A stretch of DNA of 45,862 nucleotides, taken from positions 1-45,862 of the forward strand of contig NZ_LSIJ01000095.1 in the NCBI RefSeq assembly GCF_001556185.1. Direction: 5' to 3'. Below, piece after piece: positions 25,208-33,968 of this stretch. Numbering within the stretch: the stretch's first letter is position 1; every line of letters starts with the position of its first letter. A program made the translations under genes and the position numbers. The notes beneath the pieces were generated by a model, which saw nothing but the letters and a program-made list of their open reading frames with translations, ran no database searches and was not told where the DNA came from. Origin of the DNA: Sphingomonas sp. CCH10-B3 (lineage in GTDB: Bacteria > Pseudomonadota > Alphaproteobacteria > Sphingomonadales > Sphingomonadaceae).

Positions 25208-27496
25208 TCAGCCGATCTCACGTCGTAACGATTCGATCAGCGAGCCGATGGTGCTCAGCCGGGGCTCTTCTTCGTCGAGGATGGCAATAAAGGCCGCGCG
25301 CTTGATCTGCGCGATGCGACCGGGCTTCATCCGCATGCCGGCCGGGAGCGTCGACACGACGATGTCAATCAGCCGGTCGGCACCGTGCAGCCGACCCCAG
25401 AGATAGTCGTTCTCGCGGTAGGTGCGGCTGAAAAACGCGCCAAAGCTCGCGAACTGAATGCCTTTCAGCGTTGCTTCGGCGCCCCCGCTGCGAATCGCGG
25501 TCGCATCGTCGGGGGCAATGCGATCGACCTTGATCGCATCGAATTCGTCGAGGCCTTCACCCTGCAGCAAGGGCAGCGTCGCAACATCGAAATAGGGGAA
25601 GCCGAGATAGGCAAGCAGCATCGGCCGCCGTACCTCACGGTTGGCCGCGCACAGCGCGCTCGCCAGCCGGACCTCAGTTTCATCGTCAAGGGTCTTCAGG
25701 TCCAGTGACGCACCCAGCGCCTCGAGCAGCGCGCTCGCATCCCCGCGCAACGCACGCACCTCGCGCCGCAGCGCCAGATGGCTGTCGGTTCGGCCAGCAT
25801 CGAGATAGCGCGCGAGCGAGGCATAAATCGCTTCCCGCAAGGCGCTGATATCGGCTTCGTCATATTGGATTTCGATATCGGTGAGCCGCCGTGCCATCAG
25901 CCGCAACCGCCGAATGCGGAAGCCAATGTCATAGGATCGCAGGAAAGCGATTGTCTCCGGGCTGGTGCCGCCTGCGAAGGTCGGGCCCATCCCGCTGCCC
26001 TTCGCCTTGACGGCGGCGCTGACGAGGCCGTGGATATGGGTCCAGCGGCGCGGGCCCTGTTCGCCGCCGACATTGTAGAGGATCTGGGTGATCGTCTCGA
26101 TCACGCCCGCCATTTTCAGGTGACCATAGGCGGCATAGCCATAGCCCGCCTTGCTGGCCGCGGCGGCCTGTGCGCGCTTGCGCCAGTTGGCCAGGCGAGC
26201 GACGGTGGGATGGTCGAGGAACAGCGTATAGCCGAACAGTGACTCGACTTGGGCTTCGACTTCAGGGCGGATGCCGGCGATGATTTCCGCCATGCGCTCG
26301 ATCCGTTCGGACCGCTCGGCGATCGCTTCCAGATTGTCGCGGATCGGCTGCTGGCGCGGCAGCTCGGAAATCGCGCCGATGATAGTCTGGAAAAAGCCGG
26401 GCACGCCCGCGCGTGCCATGTCCATTTTGCCGCTTGGCGACGGATCGATGTAGATGAAGCGCCGGTCGACCTGGCGCCGGGCAGGGCGCTCGCGCAGGGC
26501 GGCGATGGCGGGGCGGAACGGCGCATTGACCAGCACCGATCCGTCGATCAGCACCGCGCGGTCGGCAGCCCCCACGGCGTGATGACGCGGCAGCATCTTC
26601 TTCAGGAACGCCTCGCGCTCGGGCCACGCCATCGCGCGATCGGCCAGCACTGCGTCGAGCTCGCCGACGGTGACCGGCGGAAAGGCGCCGGGAAAGCTCG
26701 ACGTCGCGCGCGCGGCAAAGGCCAGCTCGCCGACATGCGCGAGTGTATCGCATTCAGCGCCGTGATCGCTGAACGGAAAGATCAGCCGATGTTCGGTCTC
26801 GATCACTTCGCGCGGTGAGTGCAGCGCCAGCCGCTCGGGATGACCGGTGAAGTCGGTCACGGTCACGAACAGATCGAGCGGCTGTCCCTGGGGCAGCAGG
26901 CGTGGGCCGCGGGGCGCAACCGCCATCGCTTCAAAGGCATCAAGCACGAGGTTGAGGAAACGCTTGCCGCCAAAGGGCGGCTCAAACCAGCGCGAGCGGA
27001 CGAACTTGGACAATTTGGCGCGGACTTCGTCGCGCGCGGCGGGCTCGACAAGCCGGTCGACCGGATCGCCGCTGCGCCGCTGCGCCGCCCAGGCAAGCGG
27101 CAGTGCCCAGATTTTCGAAAAGCTGGTTGCAGGGGCCTGATCGGGATCGAGCAGTTCCTCGATATCGGCCGAATCGAACCATAATTCGGTAAGTGGTTCG
27201 AGCGATTGGCCAGTCGCTATCGCCTGCGCCAGAAACACCCCATTGATGCCGCCCGCCGACGCTCCGGCAATGATGTCGACCAGCACGCGCAGCTTGATCT
27301 GGTGCTCATCCTCGATTTCCTGCAGCAGCGCGCGGTACACGCCTTGCGACCCGCCGGCCGGGGTACGGCCTTCGTGAAAGGCACAGCTCGCCCGCGCCAG
27401 CCGCCAGATTTCCTTGGTGATGCCGTGCATGTAGACGGCAAGGCTGATGCCGCCATAACAGACGAGCGCGAGCCGCAGTTCCTTTTCGCGGTTCAT
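25208..27496 (-). CDS. Patatin-like phospholipase domain protein (DUF3376 type)
   Basis: This 762-aa protein has an oxyanion Gly-rich loop (CYGGISLAVYMHG, residues 13-25), the nucleophile elbow GASAGG with Ser80, and the dyad Asp319 in LIDGSVLVNAPF. So a full patatin catalytic dyad is present. The remaining 400 residues are a largely helical C-terminal region typical of long bacterial patatin-related proteins. It probably hydrolyses membrane lipid esters. No signal peptide is seen, so it is cytoplasmic or membrane-peripheral. GGGAGCGGG precedes the ATG; tRNA-Thr is the next feature upstream. Confidence 0.86.
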   Translation of the reverse strand: MNREKELRLALVCYGGISLAVYMHGITKEIWRLARASCAFHEGRTPAGGSQGVYRALLQEIEDEHQIKLRVLVDIIAGASAGGINGVFLAQAIATGQSLEPLTELWFDSADIEELLDPDQAPATSFSKIWALPLAWAAQRRSGDPVDRLVEPAARDEVRAKLSKFVRSRWFEPPFGGKRFLNLVLDAFEAMAVAPRGPRLLPQGQPLDLFVTVTDFTGHPERLALHSPREVIETEHRLIFPFSDHGAECDTLAHVGELAFAARATSSFPGAFPPVTVGELDAVLADRAMAWPEREAFLKKMLPRHHAVGAADRAVLIDGSVLVNAPFRPAIAALRERPARRQVDRRFIYIDPSPSGKMDMARAGVPGFFQTIIGAISELPRQQPIRDNLEAIAERSERIERMAEIIAGIRPEVEAQVESLFGYTLFLDHPTVARLANWRKRAQAAAASKAGYGYAAYGHLKMAGVIETITQILYNVGGEQGPRRWTHIHGLVSAAVKAKGSGMGPTFAGGTSPETIAFLRSYDIGFRIRRLRLMARRLTDIEIQYDEADISALREAIYASLARYLDAGRTDSHLALRREVRALRGDASALLEALGASLDLKTLDDETEVRLASALCAANREVRRPMLLAYLGFPYFDVATLPLLQGEGLDEFDAIKVDRIAPDDATAIRSGGAEATLKGIQFASFGAFFSRTYRENDYLWGRLHGADRLIDIVVSTLPAGMRMKPGRIAQIKRAAFIAILDEEEPRLSTIGSLIESLRREIG

Positions 27497-27581
27497 CCCG
27501 CTCCCTCTCGCCGCCGGTTCAGTTGCCGGTCGGCCGAAATGCTAGCGCGTCGCGCGGCGACGTGGAAGTGGCGGGGAAGCG

Positions 27582-27657
27582 TGGTGCCGGTTGCAGGAAT
27601 CGAACCCGCGACCTTCGGTTTACAAAACCGCTGCTCTACCAGCTGAGCTAAACCGGC
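27582..27657 (-). tRNA. tRNA-Thr (anticodon UGU)
   Basis: This 76-nt tRNA on the minus strand has acceptor GCCGGTT/AACCGGC followed by encoded ACCA. The anticodon arm has loop TTTGTAA, giving TGT (reads ACA/ACN), and the T-arm contains GGTTCGATTCC. It lies in the 179-bp gap between the patatin gene and the RNase H-like gene. Confidence 0.96.
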
Positions 27658-27675
27658 GTCCGCGCCCCAAATGCG

Positions 27676-28551
27676 TCAGACGACGCCGAAGGTCCAGCCC
27701 TCTGTGCGGGCAATATCGGCCGACAGCGCCGGTGGCGCCCAGAGTGCGGGTGCATCGGCATGGCGACGCAGCCAGGCAGCGGTGAGCAGCGCGTCGCTCG
27801 CATGGTCGTCGATCGCACCAGATGCGGCGATGGGGGCACTCGCGATGGCGGGCGCTGCGAGCGCGGCGTTGAGATCGGCAAGCGCACGCATCTTGCTGCG
27901 CCCGCGCGCGCGCCCGGCGGCGCTCGCGGCGAGGCTGGTATAGATTTCGACCACCACCGATCCGCTCGCGGGGAGGGGATCGAAGGGCCAGACCGGCAAC
28001 CGGTCGCCGAGCCGGTGGAGCAGCCGCATGCCGGTCAGGCTCGACTTGCCGACTTGTGCTGCACCGACGAGATTGAAATTCGAATAGGGGTTGAGGCCTT
28101 GGCGCTGCTGGGCGAGTTCGGTGACGCGCAGCCGCCCGCGTCCACCGCCGAACGCCGCGCCCTCGCGCCCGCCGTGCCGCCTGAAATGGGGGGCGGCGTC
28201 CGCATGGTCGACGAAGCTCGACGCGGCGAGGTGCGGATCGTCGGCACACAGCCGCTCGACCAGCGCCCAGAGCGACCGCGCGTCGGCGGGGCTCGCCTCC
28301 CAGCCCGGGAAATAGGCGCCGACATCGACGAAGGGCAGCGCCGGGCCGAGATCGAAGCCCACCAGCGCATCGTCGGGCAACGCCGTCGTCAGCCAGTCTA
28401 GCACAGCCAGCCGCGACCAATGGCGACCGGGTGGCGGCACCAGTTCGGGCGCGGCCGCGCCGGTCGCGCAGATCGCCACCGCAATCCCCCGCTGGGTGGG
28501 GCCGACCGCGCCCGACCAGTCGATCGCGACGAAATGCCCGAAGCGGCTCAC
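27676..28551 (-). CDS. Unknown protein with RNase H-like (DUF429-like) N terminus
   Basis: This 291-aa protein opens with HFVAIDWSGA and has LVGFDLGPALPF near residue 65 and GAIDDHASDALLTA near the end. Acidic residues thus follow predicted strands as in the RNase H/DUF429 fold. The assignment is tentative; I do not recognise a named family. The start is GTG 28551, which gives a GTGA overlap with the MmcQ/YjbR gene; longer frames are shadows of that gene. It is the last gene of the rarA operon. Confidence 0.65.
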   Translation of the reverse strand: MSRFGHFVAIDWSGAVGPTQRGIAVAICATGAAAPELVPPPGRHWSRLAVLDWLTTALPDDALVGFDLGPALPFVDVGAYFPGWEASPADARSLWALVERLCADDPHLAASSFVDHADAAPHFRRHGGREGAAFGGGRGRLRVTELAQQRQGLNPYSNFNLVGAAQVGKSSLTGMRLLHRLGDRLPVWPFDPLPASGSVVVEIYTSLAASAAGRARGRSKMRALADLNAALAAPAIASAPIAASGAIDDHASDALLTAAWLRRHADAPALWAPPALSADIARTEGWTFGVV

Positions 28552-28892
28552 GCCCTTTTGCGCGCTTTCGCCTTGGGCTTGGCGGTCGCCTGCGCATGCG
28601 CCAGTTCGATCATCGCCAGGACGCGCTCCGGATCGTCGCTGCCATAGCGGACCAGCACCGCGCCCCAGCCTTCGTAATGCGGCGTCTGGTGATAGGTCGC
28701 CGGGTCGGTTTCCTTGAGCATCTCGATCGTGTCGAGGTCGAGGTGGAGGCAAAACGAGTCCGCTTCACGCCCCGGTGCGAGGAAGGGGCGCCCGTTGCTC
28801 GCCACCTTGGCGGTCGGGCGGCCGTAATAGGGCTCGACGATCGTATCCGGCAGCCGCAGCGCCGCGGCGAGCGCTTCGTCCCAGGTCTTCAT
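28548..28892 (-). CDS. MmcQ/YjbR family protein
   Basis: This 114-aa protein has the family layout: TWDEALAAALRLPDT, Y-G-RPTAKVASNGRPF, CLHLDLDTIEML and HYEGWGAVLVRY. The C-terminal tail is Lys/Ala-rich. The family folds like CyaY and is annotated as DNA-binding, but its role is not established. It overlaps both neighbours by 4 bp, so it is translationally coupled in the operon. Confidence 0.85.
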   Translation of the reverse strand: MKTWDEALAAALRLPDTIVEPYYGRPTAKVASNGRPFLAPGREADSFCLHLDLDTIEMLKETDPATYHQTPHYEGWGAVLVRYGSDDPERVLAMIELAHAQATAKPKAKARKRA

Positions 28893-30250
28893 TTCACCTC
28901 GGCGAGCACGTCGGCGGTGAATTTGCTGACGTCGAAGCCGTTCGCGGCCGGGTCCTCGCCGCGCCGCACGATGACGATGCCGCGGCTCGGCACGATCACG
29001 ACATATTGCCCGCGATTGCCATTGGCGGAGAAGGTGTCGGCGGGCACGCCCGGCACCTTGTTCATCAGCCAGAAGGTCGCGCCATAGCCAAAGCCGCTCG
29101 CGGGCTGCGGGCCGCTCGGCGTGGTGACGTAGGTGCGCCAGCCCTCGGGCAGGATGCGCTCGCCGTTCCAGACGCCGTCATCGAGATAGAGCAGCCCGAA
29201 CCGCGCCAGATCGCGCGCGGTCGTCCACATCTGGCTCGACGAGATGTAATTGCCCTGCCAGTCGGTCTCGGCGACGGTGTGCTTCATGCCGATCCGATCG
29301 AACAGCGCGCGCGTCGGAAAGTCACGGTAGCGCTCCTCGCCGAGCGCCGCCCGCAGCGCGCGCATCGCCAGCAATATGTCGTTGTTGGCATAGCGAAAGC
29401 GGGTGCCGGGCTTGACCTCGATCGGCCAGTGCACCGTTTCCTCGGTGACGGCGGTGCCGCCGAAATAGACGGCGTCGGTGCGGTTGCCCGCCGTGGCGCT
29501 ATGCAGCCCCGATGCCATGCGCAACAGATTGTCCAGCGTGATCTTGCGCCGCGTGTTTGCCAACGGCTCCGCATCCCATTCGGGGATGCGGACTTCGGCT
29601 TCGGGACGGACCCGGCCGTCCTTGGCGGCGATGCCGACCAGCGTGCCGGTGATGCTCTTGGCGACCGACCAGGTCCGCTGCGCCGTGTACGGCCCAAAGC
29701 CGTCGGCATAGGCCTCGGCAACCAGCCGCTTGCCGCGCAGCACCACGACGCCCGTCGTCTTGCCGCCATAGCCGCCGGCCATGGCCTTGCCGACAGCCGG
29801 GATCGGGGGATAGGCGATGCGCGGCAAGGAGTCTCCAAGCGGCCACGGTGCCGGATCGGCAGGCGCAGGGCCGAGCTTCGTGTACGTGGTCACGACCGGC
29901 GGCGACACTGCGCCGATCGGTTCGTTGGTGCAGCCGGTGCCGGGATGGAAAACGGCGCGGCGCGGCGGCAACGCGGGATCGAACGCGACGGTCACGGTCC
30001 CGGTGCGCGCGTCCACTTTCGCCTCGAGTGTCGGGACTATCGCATCATATTCGGGATAGATGCCGTTCAGCTCGTCCTTGGCCATCTGCGCTTCGGTGCG
30101 CCCGCCGATGAACATCGCGCTGCAGGTGATCGCGGCCTTGTACCCGGCGGCAATCGCCAATGTGTAAGGCGCGGGCGCCTTGGCCTGTTGCGCGGCAAGC
30201 GGCGACGCGATCAGCGCCGCCCCGAGGATCAAAAGTTCAGCCCTTGGCAC
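28889..30250 (-). CDS. Secreted serine hydrolase of the beta-lactamase (class C / penicillin-binding) fold
   Basis: This 453-aa protein has a signal peptide (PRAELLILGAALIASPLAAQ), then a domain of about 140 residues, then a beta-lactamase-like domain with SxxK (S195-V-A-K198) and YAN (287-289) motifs. A late GNRGQYVVIVP stands in place of the KTG strand. Such proteins are usually esterases or D-aminopeptidases, not resistance enzymes. The start is GTG 30250, overlapping rarA by 14 bp; TTG 30232 is an alternative but gives a poor signal peptide. It overlaps the next gene by 4 bp. Confidence 0.82.
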   Translation of the reverse strand: MPRAELLILGAALIASPLAAQQAKAPAPYTLAIAAGYKAAITCSAMFIGGRTEAQMAKDELNGIYPEYDAIVPTLEAKVDARTGTVTVAFDPALPPRRAVFHPGTGCTNEPIGAVSPPVVTTYTKLGPAPADPAPWPLGDSLPRIAYPPIPAVGKAMAGGYGGKTTGVVVLRGKRLVAEAYADGFGPYTAQRTWSVAKSITGTLVGIAAKDGRVRPEAEVRIPEWDAEPLANTRRKITLDNLLRMASGLHSATAGNRTDAVYFGGTAVTEETVHWPIEVKPGTRFRYANNDILLAMRALRAALGEERYRDFPTRALFDRIGMKHTVAETDWQGNYISSSQMWTTARDLARFGLLYLDDGVWNGERILPEGWRTYVTTPSGPQPASGFGYGATFWLMNKVPGVPADTFSANGNRGQYVVIVPSRGIVIVRRGEDPAANGFDVSKFTADVLAEVK

Positions 30251-31547
30251 CCCGCAATTCCTCCCAATAGGCCAGCCGCTCGGCAATGCGCTTCTCATGG
30301 CCGCGCCCGGTCGGCTGGTAAAAGTCCTCCCGCGCCATCCCTTCGGGCCAGTAATCGCTGCCCGAAAAGCCGGTGTCGGTATCATGATCATAGGCATAGC
30401 CTTTGCCATAGCCGATGTCCTTCATCAGCTTGGTCGGCGCGTTCAGGATATGCGCGGGCGGCATCAGCGATCCGGTCTCGCGCGCCGATTTCCACGCCGC
30501 TTTCTGCGCCTTGTAGGCAGCATTCGATTTGGGCGCGGTCGCGAGATAGAGGCACGCCTGCACGATCGCCAGTTCGCCCTCGGGCGAGCCGAGAAAGTCA
30601 TAGGCATCCTTGGCGGCGAGGCATTGCACCAGCGCCTGCGGGTCGGCGAGGCCGATGTCCTCGCTCGCAAAGCGCGTCAGGCGGCGCAGCACGTAGAGCG
30701 GCTCCTCGCCCGCCGTCAGCATCCGCGCGAGATAATAGAGCGCCGCCTGCGGATCGCTGCCGCGCAGCGATTTGTGGAGCGCCGAGATGAGGTTGTAATG
30801 CCCCTCGCGGTCCTTGTCGTACACTGCGACGCGGCGCTGGAGGAAAGCGCCGAGCGCGGCCGGATCGAGCGGCTCGGGTAGATCGACCGACCAGAGCGTC
30901 TCGGCCTGGTTCAGCAGGAAGCGGCCGTCGCCATCGGCACTGGCGACAAGCGCGGCGCGGGCGTCGGGGGTGACGGGCAGGGGGCGGCCCTCGATCGCCT
31001 CCGCGCGGTCGAGCAGCTCGGCCAGCGCGGTCGCGTCGAGCCGGTGGAGGATCAGCACCTGCGCGCGGCTGAGCAGCGCGGCGTTGAGTTCGAACGACGG
31101 ATTTTCGGTGGTCGCGCCGACCAGGGTCACCGTGCCGTCCTCGACATAGGGCAGGAAGCCGTCCTGCTGCGCGCGATTGAAGCGGTGGATCTCGTCGACG
31201 AACAACAGGGTGCGCTTCCCCGCCCGGGCATGGTCACGCGCCTCGGCAAAGGCTTTCTTCAGATCGGCGACGCCAGAGAACACCGCCGAGATGGCAGTGA
31301 AGCGCAAGCCCACCGCATCGGCGAGCAGCCGCGCGATCGTCGTCTTGCCCGTACCCGGCGGCCCCCACAGAATCATCGACGACAGCCGCCCCGCCGCGAC
31401 CATTCGCCCAATCGCGCCGTCAGGGCCGGTGATATGCGTCTGGCCGACGACCTCGCCCAGCGAACGCGGCCGCAACCGCTCGGCAAGCGGCGCGTCGGTG
31501 GGTGGAGGCGGGGCGGGGGAGTCGGTCGGGCCGAAAAGATCGTCCAT
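30237..31547 (-). CDS. rarA: Replication-associated recombination protein A (AAA ATPase RarA/MgsA)
   Basis: This 436-aa AAA+ ATPase has Walker A GPPGTGKT at 62-69, Walker B LLFVDEIHRFN near 114, sensor 1 GATTENPSFE, and the tetramerisation domain in the C-terminal half (DRYWPEGM-like SGSDYWPEGM). It acts at stalled replication forks. ATG 31547 (MDDLFG) matches the usual family start; the upstream in-frame ATG at 31571 adds eight residues. First gene of a four-gene minus-strand operon. Confidence 0.94.
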   Translation of the reverse strand: MDDLFGPTDSPAPPPPTDAPLAERLRPRSLGEVVGQTHITGPDGAIGRMVAAGRLSSMILWGPPGTGKTTIARLLADAVGLRFTAISAVFSGVADLKKAFAEARDHARAGKRTLLFVDEIHRFNRAQQDGFLPYVEDGTVTLVGATTENPSFELNAALLSRAQVLILHRLDATALAELLDRAEAIEGRPLPVTPDARAALVASADGDGRFLLNQAETLWSVDLPEPLDPAALGAFLQRRVAVYDKDREGHYNLISALHKSLRGSDPQAALYYLARMLTAGEEPLYVLRRLTRFASEDIGLADPQALVQCLAAKDAYDFLGSPEGELAIVQACLYLATAPKSNAAYKAQKAAWKSARETGSLMPPAHILNAPTKLMKDIGYGKGYAYDHDTDTGFSGSDYWPEGMAREDFYQPTGRGHEKRIAERLAYWEELRGAKG

Positions 31548-31605
31548 CTTGGGCAAGATAGACCGCCGCAAAAAATTTGCAGCACCAGTCTTGCGTCAAA
31601 GCTAA

Positions 31606-31619
31606 TAAGATATATCTTA
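31606..31619. promoter_or_regulatory. Perfect 14-bp palindrome, candidate PadR operator
   Basis: TAAGATATATCTTA is a perfect palindrome in the gap between rarA and the PadR gene, 29 bp before the chosen PadR start. It is strikingly AT-rich in a GC-rich region. PadR proteins usually bind such palindromes at their own promoters, so autoregulation is likely. Confidence 0.65.
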
Positions 31620-31648
31620 GTGCCATCATGACCCAACAAGGAAGCACC

Positions 31649-32227
31649 ATGTTCTATATGTATCGCGGCCACGGCTGCGGCAGCCACATGAGCGGACGCC
31701 GCGGCGGTCCGCGCCGCTGGGCAGGCGTCGAAATCAGCTTCGACAGCGATGGCGGGCGCGGGCGCGGGCGGCGCGTCTTCGACGGCGGCGAGTTGCGGCT
31801 CGTGCTGCTCAAGCTCATCGCCGATCAGCCGCGCCACGGCTATGACCTGATCCGCGAGATCGAAACGCTCACCGGCGGCGCCTATGCGCCCAGCCCGGGC
31901 ATCGTCTATCCGACGCTCACTCTGCTCGACGAGATGGATCTGATTGCCGAACAGCGCAGCGACGGCGCCAAGAAGCAATTCGCCGCGACCGATGCCGGTC
32001 ATCAGCACCTCGCCGAGCGTGCCGAGGAAGTCGACGCGCTTATCGCCCGGCTGACCGAGATGGGCGAAGCGCGCACCCGGTCCGACAGTGCCTCGGTCCG
32101 GCGCGCGATGGGCAATCTGCGCTCGGTGCTCGTCCACACGCTCGGGCGCGGCGACGTGCCGACCGACAAGCTGCACGCGATCGTCGCGCTGATCGACGAA
32201 GCCTCGCAGAAGATCGAGCGGCTCTAA
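31649..32227 (+). CDS. PadR family transcriptional regulator
   Basis: This 192-aa winged-helix regulator has LRLVLLKLIADQPRHGYDLIREI as the recognition-domain start (about residue 48) and PSPGIVYPTLTLLDEMDL as the classic PadR wing signature. A C-terminal helical dimerisation domain follows. An unusual 45-residue N-terminal lead is rich in Gly, Arg, His and Cys (YRGHGCGSHMSGRRGG). ATG 31649 is chosen for AAGGA 6 bp upstream; ATG 31628 lacks a ribosome-binding site. It is followed by a DUF2218 gene, and preceded by a palindrome that is a likely self-operator. The ligand is unknown. Confidence 0.9.
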   Translation: MFYMYRGHGCGSHMSGRRGGPRRWAGVEISFDSDGGRGRGRRVFDGGELRLVLLKLIADQPRHGYDLIREIETLTGGAYAPSPGIVYPTLTLLDEMDLIAEQRSDGAKKQFAATDAGHQHLAERAEEVDALIARLTEMGEARTRSDSASVRRAMGNLRSVLVHTLGRGDVPTDKLHAIVALIDEASQKIERL

Positions 32228-32314
32228 CCCCGATGCGCGCCACATCGCGCCTCGCCCTTCTCCGCCGGCGGTTGGGCATCATGCCCGCCGCCGCTTCGCC
32301 TCGGACACAAACCC

Positions 32315-32647
32315 ATGATTTCCCTTGCGATCCAATCGACGGCGCTGGTGCCAACAGCCAGCGCGAGCAAATATCTCCAGCAACTCTGCAAGCACTGGCA
32401 GCACAATCTCGCAGTTGATTTTACGCCCGAGCGCGGGACGATCACGTTCCCGAAGGACGCCCGCGGCGCCGCCTATCCCGGCGATGCGCAGGTGACGTTG
32501 ACCGCGCGTGAGGATGGACTTGACGTGCACATCGACGCGACATCGCCCGATCAGCTCGATGCGCTAAAGGGCGCGGTCGCTCGCCACCTCGACCGCTTTG
32601 CTTTCCGCGAAGCGCCGCTGGCCTTTGCGTGGCAGGATGTCGGATAG
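32315..32647 (+). CDS. DUF2218 domain protein
   Basis: This 110-aa protein has the DUF2218 pattern: ASKYLQQLCKHWQHNL, FTPERGTITFP, LDVHIDATSPDQLDALKGAVARHLDRFAFRE. The family is uncharacterised and often found near PadR regulators or iron-uptake genes (recalled). It lies 87 bp after the PadR gene on the same strand and is a plausible member of its regulon. Confidence 0.85.
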   Translation: MISLAIQSTALVPTASASKYLQQLCKHWQHNLAVDFTPERGTITFPKDARGAAYPGDAQVTLTAREDGLDVHIDATSPDQLDALKGAVARHLDRFAFREAPLAFAWQDVG

Positions 32648-32671
32648 TTTCCGCAAGCTTGCGCGGCGGGC

Positions 32672-33820
32672 CTAGCGCCCCCGCCGCGCCAGCACGGCCA
32701 AATATTTGTCGATCACCTTCTGATTGATCGCATCCCAGCCATAGGCGCCCGCCTTGGCTTCGCCCGCCAGCCCGTCGGTGTCGGCAAGGTCGCGATCCTC
32801 GGCATAGGCCTGCAGCGCATTGGCATAGCCCGCGATGTCGGCCGGATCGACCAGCCGACCGTTGACGCCGTGCTCGATCAGGCTGGTCGCTCCGGTGGCG
32901 ATCGCCGCCACCACCGGCACCGCACACGCCATTGCCTCCAGTGTGACATTGCCGAACGTCTCGGTGACGCTGGGGTTGAACAGCACGTCCATCGACGCGA
33001 CCGCGCGGCCCAGATCCTTGCCTTCCTGAAATCCCGCGAACACGGCTGTGGGCACTTGGGCTGCGAACCAGTCGCGCGCCGGGCCTTCCCCGACCACCAT
33101 TACCCGGTGCGGGACGCCGCGCTGCATCAGCTCGCCGATCACTGCGGCGAAAACGTCGAGCCCCTTTTCGAGCACCAGCCGGCCAAGAAAGCCGATCACG
33201 AATTCCTGGTCGCCAATCCCGAGTTCGCGCCGCCACGCCAGGCTGCGCGCCGACGGTGTGAAGATCGTGCGATCGACTCCGCGCGACCAGATGCCGATGT
33301 CGTCGTTCATCCGCTGCTCGCGCAGCAGATCGACCATCGATTGCGACGGCGGCAGGATCGCGTCGCAGCGGCGATAGAAGCGCCGCAGCAGCGCAACGGC
33401 AGCGGGCTCGAGAAAGCCGCCGCCATAATAGCGCAGATAGGTTTCGAACCGCGTATGCACCGATGCGACCACCGGAATGCCGCGTCGCCGCGCCCAGCTG
33501 ACCGCGCGGTGGCCGAGGATGTCGGGCGCCGACACATGCACCAGATTGGGCTTGAACGCGTCAAGGTCGAGCCGGAGCCGCCGCGGCAGGCCGATCGCCA
33601 CGCGATACTCGCTCCGTCCGGGAATCGCGAACGACGGCGCACTCACGAGATCGCCGGTCGGCTCGAACGCCGGCTTGTCGACCGTCGGGGCATAGACGCG
33701 GACGGCGGCGCCCTGCGCCAGCAGATAGCCGACCAGCCGATTGAGAGCCTGGGTCGGTCCGTCGCGCACATAATTGTAATTGCCGCTGAACAGCGCGACG
33801 CGGAGTTCGGAAGTCATCAT
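32672..33820 (-). CDS. Family 4 (GT-B) glycosyltransferase
   Basis: This 382-aa enzyme has an N-terminal Rossmann half with the glycine-containing SGNYNYVRDGPTQALNRL start and ASVHTRFETYLRYY. The C-terminal half has IGFLGRLVLEKGLDVF and the E-x7-E donor motif ETFGNVTLEAMACAVPVV. The pattern resembles alpha-mannosyl or sulfoquinovosyl/diacylglycerol transferases of this family; donor and acceptor cannot be named. The start is either of the adjacent ATG codons at 33820/33817. Single gene, divergent from the GST. Confidence 0.85.
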   Translation of the reverse strand: MMTSELRVALFSGNYNYVRDGPTQALNRLVGYLLAQGAAVRVYAPTVDKPAFEPTGDLVSAPSFAIPGRSEYRVAIGLPRRLRLDLDAFKPNLVHVSAPDILGHRAVSWARRRGIPVVASVHTRFETYLRYYGGGFLEPAAVALLRRFYRRCDAILPPSQSMVDLLREQRMNDDIGIWSRGVDRTIFTPSARSLAWRRELGIGDQEFVIGFLGRLVLEKGLDVFAAVIGELMQRGVPHRVMVVGEGPARDWFAAQVPTAVFAGFQEGKDLGRAVASMDVLFNPSVTETFGNVTLEAMACAVPVVAAIATGATSLIEHGVNGRLVDPADIAGYANALQAYAEDRDLADTDGLAGEAKAGAYGWDAINQKVIDKYLAVLARRGR

Positions 33821-33968
33821 CGCCCCGCGCCATAGCCGCGCCACCGGCAAAAGGGAATTGCGCCGCGTCAAACGATCGAATGCGCCGGTTTTTGTGTCGC
33901 AGCCGGGCGTGGCGAGGCGTCCGGGCAATCCCTATCTAGCGACGACCCCCGTTCAGGAGTTCGCCCCG

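Noticed and set aside
28889..30250. Beta-lactamase antibiotic-resistance gene
   Set aside because: It has SxxK and YAN motifs but the layout and extra N-terminal domain match serine esterase/peptidase relatives; no evidence for lactam hydrolysis.
31577..31648. Longer PadR start at 31577 or 31628
   Set aside because: The extension crosses the palindrome and lacks a ribosome-binding site; AAGGA supports 31649.
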